This document shows positions 55,776-64,000 of a stretch of DNA of 64,000 bases, piece by piece. The first letter of the stretch is position 1. Every line of letters starts with the position of its first letter. Source of the DNA: Budorcas taxicolor (lineage: Eukaryota > Chordata > Mammalia > Artiodactyla > Bovidae); assembly GCF_023091745.1 (NCBI RefSeq), contig NC_068910.1, positions 40,907,272 to 40,971,271 on the forward strand. The letters run 5' to 3'. The notes beneath the pieces are model-generated. The model made no database searches and was not told the DNA's origin. It was given only the letters and a program-made list of their open reading frames with translations. Made by a program: the position numbers and the translations under genes.

Positions 55776-55905
55776 GGCCAGAATACTGGAGTGGGTTGCC
55801 ATTTCCCTTATCCAGGGGATCTTTCTGACTCAGGGATCGAACCCAGGTCTCCTGTGTCTTCTGCATTGGCAGGTGGATTTTTTACCACTGTGCCACCTGG
55901 AACAG
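55776..55905 (-). mobile_element. Bov-tA head fragment (right arm of foldback)
   Basis: 'aggccagaatactggagtgg', 'ccaggggatctttctgactc', B box 'ggatcgaacccaggtc', a short inserted 'gtcttct' and head end 'taccactgtgccacctgg'. It pairs with the left arm as an inverted repeat. Confidence 0.92.
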
Positions 55906-56024
55906 ACAGCACGGGCTGAGGTATGCTACTAAAATGTGGTATAAAGCACATTATATTGGTTACATTTAATTTTTGTGACCTGAAAAGATTTTGTACCACA
56001 TGTTATGCAGACTGGCATTATTTT

Positions 56025-56202
56025 ATTTTATTTTGGGGCTGTTCTGGGTCTTTGTTGTGGCACATGCATTTTTCTCTAGTTGGAGCATGCAGGCTTTGTT
56101 GCCCCATGGTAGGTGAGATCTTAGTTCCTCAACTAGGGGTCAAACCCATGTCTCTTGCATTGGAAGGTAGATTCTTAACCACTGGACCACTAGGGAAGTC
56201 CC
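56025..56202 (-). mobile_element. CHR-type SINE
   Basis: Reverse-strand tRNA-derived cetartiodactyl SINE: T/A-rich tail at 56025, 'ggggctgttctgggtctttg', 'gttgtggcacatgcattttt', B box 'ggggtcaaacccatgtc' and head end 'accactggaccactagggaa'. Confidence 0.88.
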
Positions 56203-56789
56203 CCAGATTGACAGCTATTCTAGTTTTATTTGCAAACATAAGTTCATTAGCAGCTTTGTAATTATTACTTTGTAGAGGTATGCATTTTGTTGATTGAATT
56301 CATGCTTAAGATTTTCATGAAGCCATCGTTTTCTGCAGGAAATAGTTTCCCTAGAGGGTCTCAATAGGTTTACCATTTAGTATTTCTATTGTAGAGGGAA
56401 TTTAAATAGTCATCAATAGAGGCATTTGCTGTGACTTTTCTAGACTCAGGAGCCATTTGATTGAAAAAAAAAATCAGTATCAAGCTTGAAGGAAATATTT
56501 TGGTCATCTCTTTTTGAGTACACTTTCCCCCATTATATTGCTGCTTTATTTTCTTTTGTGGGTTTTATAAGATGTTGTACAATTAAATCCTCATGCACAT
56601 TTCTTAGAAATTTTTACACTGTTTAGGCCCATGCAATTTAGACAGATAATATATTTTCAGATTACATTTTTTATTGTGGAGTAGAAAGGGAATGGAATGA
56701 AGATAGGAAGTTACATAAAGGGCACAAAGGTTTTCAAGAAAGTTCTGCTATAGTATATTTATTTATTAATAGACTGAACTAATAATTAT
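56203..56789. other. unrecognised AT-rich DNA
   Basis: Nothing identified. Confidence 0.4.
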
Positions 56790-57010
56790 AATCCTGGTCA
56801 CAATGGGTAAACATTGTTTATTTTCTGTGCTAAATCTTTTATTTTTACCCTTACTGATCCCTCACAGCACACACTCTAGGAAGTTGGTTCTAAATTCTGC
56901 ATTTTATAGATGAGGAAATAGATGCACAATTCGGTTAAGTAAACTTGTTCAGCGAGTAAGTGGCAGAGCTAGGTTATAAACTGGGGTGTTCTGACTACAA
57001 ATGGGAATAT
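56790..57010 (-). mobile_element. MIR SINE
   Basis: 'ttttatagatgaggaaatag' (56902), 'agcgagtaagtggcagagct' (56952) and 'aggttataaactggggtg' form the reverse-strand MIR core and tRNA-like part. Confidence 0.82.
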
Positions 57011-57494
57011 TTTAACCAAAAGAACTATAAACAAATTTTCTCTTTGTCTACTACATCTTGTTTTGAGCCTCATAGAGTGACCTCCAGTTAATAAACAACT
57101 GTGCAGAATGGTACAAACTATCATTCACTATTTAGAGTTAAGGATTCATTAAGGATTCATTATACTGGGCTCTAGCCTCCAGGATTAGAAACTCTGGAGG
57201 ATGATTAAGTCCACCTCTTTGGGCCAAAGAAACTTCAGTTGTAATACTGAATGGACTACATGATGTAATCTCTGATATCTTTCCACTCAGCCCAACAGTA
57301 CTCCAAAGGAAATATCATAGGGTTGGGTCATTCTTCATGTCTCTTTTAGGCAAATTCTGAATGTGTAAAACTAGAGACATTCTTTAAAACTAAAGTGTGA
57401 AATATGGAATCTGAAGAGCTTCTCTCATAAATGGAGGCCCTTCCATTCTGTCCATTTAGAAGCACAGGAATCATATTAGATATCTGCTCTGTGT
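57011..57494. other. unrecognised DNA
   Basis: Nothing identified. Confidence 0.4.
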
Positions 57495-57505
57495 GGATCT
57501 CACTT
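57495..57505. repeat. target-site duplication, left copy (11 bp)
   Basis: GGATCTCACTT, exact copy at 58553-58563. Confidence 0.94.
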
Positions 57506-58552
57506 CAGTTCAGGTCAGTTCAGTCGCTCAGTTGTGTCTGACTCTTTTCGACCCCATGAACTGCAGCACACCAGGCCTCCCTGTCCATCACCAACTCCCA
57601 GAGTCCACCCAAACCCATGTCCATCGAGTTGGTGATGCCAACCAGCCATCTCGTCCTCTGTCATCCCCTTCTCCTCCTGCCTTCAATCTTTCCCAGCATC
57701 AGGGTCTTTTCAAATGAGTCAGCTCTTCTCATGAGGTGGCCAAAGTATTGGAGTTTCAGCTTCAACATCAGTCCCTCCAATTAACACCCAGAACTGATCT
57801 TCTTTAGGATGAACTGGTTGGATCTCCTTGCAGTCCAAGGGACTCTCAAGAGTCTTCTCTAACACCACAGTTCAAAAACATCAAATCTTCTGCACTCAGC
57901 TTTATTTATAGTCCAACTCTCACATCCATACATGACCACTGCAAAAACCATAGCCTTGACTAGATGGACCTTTGTTGACAAAGTAATGTCTCTGCTTTTT
58001 AATATGCCATCTAGGTTGGTCGTAACTTTCCTTCCAAGGAGTAAGCGTCTTTTAATTTCATGGCTGCAATCACCATTTGCAATGATTCTGGAGCCCAGGA
58101 AAATAAAGTCAGGCACTGTTTCCAGTGTTTCCCAATCGATTTGCCATGAAGTGATGGGTTCGGATGCTATGATCTTAGTTTTCTGAATATTGAGCTTTAA
58201 GCCAACTTTTTCACTCTCCTCTTTCACTTTCACCAGGAGGCTTTTTAGTTCCTCTTCACTTTCTGCCATAAGGGTGGTGTCATCTGCATATCTGAGGTTA
58301 TTGATATTTCTCCCGGCAATCTTGATTCCAGCTTGTGTTTCTTCCAGTCCAGTGTTTCTCATGATGTACTCTGCATATAAGTTAAATAAGCAGGGTGACA
58401 ATATACAGCCTTGACATACTCCTTTTCCTACTTGGAACCAGTCTGTTGTTCCATGTCCAGTTCTAACTGTTGCTTCCTGACCTGCATATGGGTTACTGAA
58501 GAGGCAGGTCAGGTGGTCTGGGTATTCCCATCTCTTTCAGAAATTTCCACAG
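57506..58552 (-). mobile_element. 5'-truncated BovB LINE with perfect TSD
   Basis: About 1.05 kb. The reverse-strand frame 58401-57859 (180 codons) gives SPCLFNLYAEYIMRNTG, RYADDTTLMAESEEELKS (YADD at 58279-58290), KLNIQKTKIIASEP and VVMYGCESWTINK, then stops at ELWC. The endonuclease and the RT fingers are missing through 5' truncation. It is among the least decayed RT cores in the window. Confidence 0.95.
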
Positions 58553-58563
58553 GGATCTCACTT
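58553..58563. repeat. target-site duplication, right copy (11 bp)
   Basis: Exact copy of 57495-57505. Confidence 0.94.
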
Positions 58564-61414
58564 AGTTGACCTTATACCAAAAGGATAAATTAAATATGAG
58601 TTGGTAGGGTCAAGGGCAAAAAATATAATATTTTGTAGTACAAACTATTTCTGCTTCTCCATAATGATGAGTACAGGGGAATCAGTGTCACAGAACATGG
58701 AGGGGGTTCGCTACAGAAAGGTCATTTACTGTATGAGAGAATCTTCCATGTGCTGGACACCTCGATCTGTCTTATGGTACAATCTCACTTTTATAAATTT
58801 AGCCAAGTAAATTTAAAACAGTGAGCCACTTATGGATGTTGACATAGTCTTACTTTTGTATAACATTTGAACAAGGAAAATTCCCCCAAAGAATCTTTTC
58901 AGTCAAATCTGGTGATTGAACTCCACTGGGAACTGGCTGTACCCGCCAAACGCTGGAGCTAGTTTAGTTAGTAAAAAGAAGCACCCGTTTCCACTTCACA
59001 ATTAGCCTTGGTTTATTTGACATCATCTGGACCACCATACCCCTCTCTTTAAGGTTAGAGTCTTGTATTTCATTCAGTCACAACGCAAGCCCCTGACTTC
59101 ATGTCTAGGCACCTCTTATAATATGTTAATGTTCCCATCTAACAGTTGAACTACCAGTGTCCATCTATAAAGGAGTGCATTTGAATCATTTGTGTGAGCA
59201 TGAAGGTTATAAGCACATAGAATTTAAATCCAACATGTGGCACAGCCCAAACTGACTACTTGCATTTTCTTTTAAGGTTTGTACGAGACCTTATTTAAAC
59301 TTGCAAATGATTATCTTAAAAGCGGAAATCTTATGCATGAAAACTGAGCTACAGCGTGTGTTTGATTTAGGTATAATGATGAATAAGCATGTTCATAAAT
59401 ATGTTTAGTGAGAAAGGACTTCTGTGGCAGAATTATCATACAGTTCAATCTACCAGAAACTATTCTTTGAAGGATGTGCAGTTATCAAAGTATGCATCCT
59501 TCTATATAAAGTGCATTGGCCTTTAAATGCAGCTAATTACTAAGAAAGTAGAGATTTAGCTTGCCATTTTTTCCATCTTCAATATTATCAACATCAAAAA
59601 ATCATTCAGAATGCTCATAAAATTTGCTTTCTGTGTTTCTTATGACTAAAAATTGTTTCTTAGCAATTGGATTAATCCTCAGTTTCTGAAGCATTTGCCA
59701 GAACTCTGAGATGAAAGGAAAAACATTCTTATTATGTGCACTTCTTGAGAAAGCAGTAGAGGCAAGATCTAAGTCCAGAATTATTCATTTCTGCTTCCAG
59801 TCTTTCTTGAAACCTTTTGCGTGGCTGTGATGTACGAGAAATAACTGGAGAATTTTTATCTCCACCTCCTCAAGTAACGCGAATCATCTGTTCCTTTTTT
59901 TTATATATATAAAAATGAAAGAGGGAAACTGTCCGTGATGATTTGTGGAGAGTAGGTGTGTGTGAGAGCTGCTATTTCCATGGTTAGCTCAGAAGTTGGT
60001 GTCACGATTTCATCCTACACAACAATATGGGAAACCACTTAGCAGCAGGAATCCCAATTGGCACAATTGCCAGTTGTACCTGATATGTAGACAGCTATTT
60101 GAAGGACAGATCCTCGGAATACCTTAGAGAAATCAATCAATGTTTTATTCAGAAATTAGAAACTCCTATGGAATGGGATTACATATTTAGGAAGTACACT
60201 GGAGTACAACAGTGAGTTATGGTGATGATGAAGATTATTATTGTTATATTCTTATAGCCATGTGCAAGTCTTTCAACAAACACAAAAATAGTTTTTCAGA
60301 AAACAAGAATTTTGTTAAACAGTAATGAACCTCCAAATTAAAAAAAATAAATAAACATTTCAGAAGGTTTTCAGAGATTTGGAGTGCAGGAAATGATGAC
60401 TTGAAGGGAGATTGGAAAATGATGTCCTGCGATTCTGAGGATTGCTAAGATGACTGTGAGTGTTATTTTGCTAGGAGGTCATTTTACCTGCACAGCGTTG
60501 AGACTGCAGTACCCGCCTGCGATGGTATTGTGTGGACTGATGATGTGTAGACTGAAGTATGATGTCAGTGTGACGGCAGCAAGGTCACTGGTTTGAACAA
60601 CTCCAGGGCTCCACGCATACATTCAGCTACTCTGTGAAGTACCATGGAATAAAATATGCTAGAAAGAAACAGTTTGGATAGTCCACCTTAAGTGATCCTT
60701 GATAAAATCAGAGTCCTGGTCTACAAGGTGTACACTGAGGTCAGTGTTGTTTGGTCCTTGCTCACATAACATTTCTGCAGAGATATCTCTTTCTCTCTCT
60801 TTTTCTGCTGTTTGGTGACATCAGAATGGATCTTCCATGGTGCTATGTTCCCCTCTCCCTATAGAAACTGATTATCTCTTCCAAGAAAGTTGTCAAGTTT
60901 TCTGGTGCACCCAGTGACAATAAATTATCAGTAAATAATAAATTATCAGTAAATTAGTTTTCTGGTTCTTATTCAGGTGTTTCAGCACTGACTGATGGTT
61001 CCCTTGAGGCCTTTCCTAGAACTGAGTATGGCCTGAATTTGGGAGCTATTCATGTTCCAAAAATAATGGTTTTCAACCTTTGTTCAAAGAGGTACTTGCA
61101 AAGATCCCAGTAAATAAATAAGTAGTCTTGTTGCTGAGTTTGGAGCCTTGTCTAATCCTTATCTCCATCCACCTGTTGCCTTCTCTCGTCCACAGCAGTC
61201 ACTGAGGCAGATCCATCGACCATCTCGGGCTCTGCCATGTCCAGTGTTAGAAACACTGCTTAGACAAAAATCTGTTTCATTGTCTTTAAGTCAGTTTCTG
61301 CAGGTCTCTCATCATGATATTTGAAATTGTTCTTTTTTGCACTCTAAAAATAACCTCTGGATTCTAACTCATAATCTAAAGCTAGCACTATGACATTGAT
61401 CAGTGCCCATAGAA
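58564..61414. other. repeat-poor block, about 2.9 kb; possible conserved non-coding DNA
   Basis: No named repeat, no coding signal. 59380-60200 has ordinary mixed composition with homeodomain-type TAATTA ('gcagctaattactaag', 59530). Confidence 0.4.
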
Positions 61415-61509
61415 TTTGTATTATTCAGGAATCCTTTGGCTACAAGTGCCAGGAAATCCAACTCAATCTGACATAAAGGGGATTATTGGCTGACATAATT
61501 GAAGAGCTG
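61415..61509 (+). mobile_element. old mammalian repeat, family unassigned, part 1
   Basis: 'attattcaggaatcctttgg', 'ctacaagtgccaggaaatcc' and 'gattattggctgacataatt' resemble a known eutherian interspersed repeat. It resumes after the Bov-tA at 61748. Confidence 0.4.
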
Positions 61510-61747
61510 AGGGGTAGCACAGGCTTCCCTGGTGGCTCAGATGGTAAAAAAATATCTGCCTGCACTGTGGGAGACCTGGGTTCTATCCCTGGGTTGGGAA
61601 GATCCCCTGGAGAAGGGAATGGCTATCCATTCCAGTATTTTTGCCTGGAGAACTCTATGAACAAAGTAGCCTTGCAGCTACAGTCCATGGGGTTACAAAG
61701 AGTCAGACACAACTGAGCAACTAACACTTTAACTTTAGGGGTAGCAC
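61510..61747 (+). mobile_element. Bov-tA SINE with perfect 11-bp TSD
   Basis: Body 61521-61736: head 'ggcttccctggtggctcaga' (61523), A-run 'gtaaaaaaatatctgcctg', B box 'gggttctatccctggg', tail to 'gagcaactaacactttaact'. AGGGGTAGCAC at 61510-61520 and 61737-61747. Confidence 0.95.
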
Positions 61748-61884
61748 TGGATTCTAGCACAGGTGGCCTCCAGAAGGCTTTTTCTCTCTCTCCTCTTCTT
61801 CTCTTTTCCTACCATTCATATTACTTTGCCCATATTGGCTTTATTTATGAGCAGGCCCTACTTCATGTGATAGCTCTCAGGTGG
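61748..61884 (+). mobile_element. old mammalian repeat, family unassigned, part 2
   Basis: Continues part 1: 'ctggattctagcacaggtgg', a pyrimidine-rich stretch and 'attggctttatttatgagca'. Confidence 0.4.
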
Positions 61885-61928
61885 TCTTTTTATGTATTTT
61901 TTCATTTATCAATGGTTGTACTGGGTCT
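61885..61928 (-). mobile_element. CHR-type SINE, tail part (split by BovB)
   Basis: 'tttttatgtattttttcatt' then 'tgtactgggtct'. This is the 3' tail of the reverse-strand CHR SINE whose body lies at 63378-63592. Confidence 0.7.
61917..61928. repeat. target-site duplication, left copy (12 bp)
   Basis: TGTACTGGGTCT, exact copy at 63378-63389, enclosing the inverted-plus-direct BovB. Confidence 0.93.
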
Positions 61929-62496
61929 CTGCATATAAGTTAAATAAACAGGGTTGCCTTGACCTACTACATTCCCGAATTGGAACCAGTCTGTTGTTCT
62001 ATGTCCAGTTCTAACTGTTGCTTCCTGACCTGCATACAGATTTCTCAAGAAGCAGGTCAGGTGGTCTGGTATTCCCATCTCTTTAAGAATTTTCATCAGT
62101 TTGTTGTGATCCTCACAGTCAAAGGCTTTGGCATAGTCAATAAAGCAAAAGTAGATTTTTTTTTCTGGAACTTTCTTGCTTTTTCGATAATCCAGTGAAT
62201 GTTGGCAATTTGATCTCTGATTCCTTTGCCTTTTCTAAATCCAGCTTGACCTTCTGGAAGTTCACAGTTCACGTACTGTTGAAGTCTGGCTTGGAGAAAT
62301 TGAGCATTACTGTAGTAGCATGTGAGATGAGTGCAATTGTGCGGTAGTTTGAGCATTCTTTGGCATTGCCTTTCTTAGGGATTGGAATGAAAAATGACAT
62401 TTTCCAGTCCTGTGGCCACTGCTGAGTTTTCCAAATTTGCTGGAATGTTGAGTGCAGCACATTCAAAGCATCATCTTTTAGGATTTGAAATAGCTC
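61929..62496 (-). mobile_element. BovB, inverted 5' segment of a second twin-primed copy
   Basis: Reverse-strand RT region from ELFQILKDDALNVLHSTFQQIW (62496 side) through PIPKKGNAKECSNYRTIAL, ARLQQYVNCELPEGQAGFRKGKG, GIPDHLTCFLRNLYAGQE and GHRTTDWFQ, down to the 'taacttatatgcag' position at 61929. Frames are broken (62466-62269, 62356-62096, 62096-61902). The end next to the left TSD is the more 3' element position, as twin priming predicts. Confidence 0.93.
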
Positions 62497-63377
62497 CTGC
62501 TTTTTTAACTAATATGCAGAGTACATCATGAGAAATTCTGGACTGGATGAAGCACAAGCTGGAATCAAGATTGCCGGGAGAAATATCAATAACCTCAGAT
62601 ACACAAATGAAACCACCTTTATGGCAGAAAGTGAAGGAGAACTAACGGGCCTCTTGATGAAAGTGAAAGAGGAGAGTGAAAAAGTTGGCTTAAAGCTCAA
62701 CATTCAGAAAACTAAGATCATGGCATCTGGTCCCATCACTTCATGGAAAACAGATGGAGAAACCGTTACAGACTTTATTTGGGGGGGGGGGCTCCAAAAT
62801 CACTGTAGATGGTGACTGCAGCCATGAAATTAAAAGACACTTGCTCCTTGAAAGAAAAGTTATGGCCAACCTAGACAGCATATTAAAAAGCAGAGACATT
62901 GTTTTGCCAACAAAGTTCTGTCTAGTCAAGGATATGGTTTTTCCAGTGGTCATGTATGGATGTGAGAGTTGGACTATAAAGAAAGCTGAGTGCAGAAGAT
63001 TTGATGCTTTTGAACTGTGGTGTTGGAGAAGACTCTTGAGAGTCCCTTGGACTGCAAGGAGATCCAACCAGTCCATCCTAAAGGAAATCAATCTTGAATA
63101 TTCACTGGAAGGACTGATGTTGAAGCTGAAACTCCAATACTTTGGCCACTTGATGAGAAGAACTGACTCATTTGAAAAGACCTTGATGCTGAGAAAGATT
63201 GAAGGTGGGAGGAGAAGAGGACAACAGAGGATGAGATGGTTGGATGGCATTATTGACTCAATGGACATGAGTTCAAGTAAACTTCGGGAGTTGGTGATGG
63301 ACAGGGAGGCCTGGTGTGCTGCAGTCCATGGGCTCACAAAGAGCCGGACATGACTGAGCGACTTAACTGAACTGAAC
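62496..63377 (+). mobile_element. BovB, direct 3' segment of the same copy
   Basis: Starts at 'cctgcttttttaactaatat', so about 25-27 bases of element sequence are present in both arms. Frame 62528-62815 gives MRNSGLDEAQAGIKIAGRNI, but the catalytic YADD is YTNE (62600-62611). A G11 run at about 62779-62789 shifts the frame. Frame 62754-63353 (199 codons) then runs uninterrupted to the natural C-terminus (RRLLRVPWTARRS, RMRWLDGIIDSMD, KSRT). Ends ACTGAACTGAACTG. Confidence 0.95.
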
Positions 63378-63592
63378 TGTACTGGGTCTATGTTGCTGTG
63401 CACAGGTTTTCTCTAGTTGTGGTGTACAGGCTTCTCATTGCAGTGACCTCTCTTGTTGCAGAGCACTCAGTAGTTGTGGCACACGGGCTTCATTGCCTTG
63501 AGGCATGTGAAACCTTCCCAGATAAGGGATTGAACCTGTATCCCCTGCATTGGCAGGCAGACTCTTTACCACTGGACCACCAGGGAAATCCA
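63378..63592 (-). mobile_element. CHR-type SINE, body
   Basis: The first 12 bases are the right TSD copy. Then 'atgttgctgtgcacaggttt', 'tctctagttgtggtgtacag', 'agttgtggcacacgggcttc', B box 'gggattgaacctgtatc' and head end 'accactggaccaccagggaa'. The BovB at 61929-63377 inserted near the tail of this SINE. Confidence 0.9.
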
Positions 63593-63689
63593 CCTACGTA
63601 GTCTTTAATGGGCTTTTTCCAATAATAACTCCGTTTTTGAAATGGTGACTCATTGGACCATTTGCTATTTTTAATTAACAAGCTTTCTC
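63593..63689. other. short unrecognised spacer
   Basis: Nothing identified. Confidence 0.4.
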
Positions 63690-64000
63690 TTCAAACCGTT
63701 TTTAGATTTACAGATAAAATGAGTAGAGAATTCAGAGTTCTCATATATTGTCCCTACAGAGTTTCTCCTATTAACATTCTGTGTTAATTTGGTACATTTA
63801 TTATAGTTGATGTCTGCTCTGTGTTTTACAGTTGTAGGATTTTGACAAATGTAGCACGTCGTGTATTCACCATTACAGTGTCAGAGGAATAGTTTCACTG
63901 CCCTAAAAGCCCTACCTCTTCACTGTCCTTCCCTCCCTCCTACTGAACCTGTGGCAACCAGTGATAGCTTTGCTTTTGACAGAATATTGTGTAATTGTAA
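63690..64000 (-). mobile_element. L1 (L1M-type) 3' region, cut by window end
   Basis: 'ttttagatttacagataaaa', 'ttctcatatattgtccctac', 'ggattttgacaaatgtagca', 'gaatagtttcactgccctaa' and 'gtggcaaccagtgatagct' are the reverse complement of an old L1 3' UTR, in order. Confidence 0.8.

Noticed and set aside
62741..63403. 220-codon reverse-strand frame resembling many database 'hypothetical proteins'
   Set aside because: It is the antisense translation of the BovB 3' end. The same peptide pattern (QASLSITNSRSLLELMSIES and similar) appears at 1433, 28056, 31155 and 57493 wherever BovB ends occur.

Overview
This window is nuclear DNA from a ruminant, most likely a bovid. The diagnostic evidence is its density of BovB (RTE-clade) LINEs, Bov-tA SINEs (tRNA-Glu-derived head on a BovB-derived tail) and Bov-A2 dimeric SINEs with (AGC)n tails, plus a bovid-type endogenous retroviral LTR. 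Cattle is the simplest guess, but buffalo, sheep or goat cannot be excluded by reading. I find no convincing host protein-coding exon, tRNA, rRNA or microRNA. The window reads as a gene desert or the inside of a very large intron. Family names were assigned by eye from memory of consensus sequences, so subfamily names are provisional and most ends are good to about 10 bases. Where a target-site duplication (TSD) is given, I read it directly.

Layout. 0-9 kb: an MLT1-like LTR, an L1 3' end split by a BovB fragment, an inverted MaLR-like LTR, a rearranged (twin-primed) BovB at 3616-5930, and an ERV-type LTR split by a reverse-strand BovB. 9.3-13.2 kb: a near-full-length but decayed BovB with its 5' UTR, endonuclease, reverse transcriptase and 3' end, bounded by a 13-base TSD with one mismatch. 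13.5-21 kb: MIR, a cluster of Bov-tA and Bov-A2 SINEs (one nested head-on inside another), a (GT)n microsatellite, an MLT1-like LTR and reverse-strand L1. 21-26 kb: repeat-poor, with an old L1 end. 26.6-31.6 kb: four BovB fragments, a Bov-tA and L2. 32-35.9 kb: an LTR, MIR, Bov-tA, one Bov-A2 with a perfect 13-base TSD and a repeat-poor block. 35.9-38.7 kb: a nearly complete Tigger1 DNA transposon carrying a Bov-tA and a Bov-A2, each with its own TSD. 39-44 kb: degraded L1 and L2, three Bov-A2 insertions, and an LTR split by BovB. 44-52 kb: mostly unrecognised AT-rich DNA with L2, MIR, a Bov-tA with a (CA)22 tail and a Bov-A2. 52.7-58.6 kb: L2, hAT-type elements including MER20, a foldback pair of Bov-tA pieces, a CHR SINE and a reverse-strand BovB with a perfect 11-base TSD. 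58.6-61.5 kb: repeat-poor. 61.5-64 kb: a Bov-tA with a perfect 11-base TSD, a second twin-primed BovB inserted into a CHR SINE, and the 3' end of a reverse-strand L1.

How the pieces relate. The only coding potential is retroelement or transposon derived: BovB endonuclease/reverse transcriptase and Tigger1 transposase, all broken. The nesting gives relative ages: L2, MIR, MER20, Tigger1, MaLR and L1M first; then CHR SINE, the ERV LTR and BovB; then Bov-tA and Bov-A2. The strongest unusual observation is that two separate BovB copies have the inverted-5'-segment structure of twin priming, each enclosed by one perfect TSD. I did not find a new multi-gene system here.
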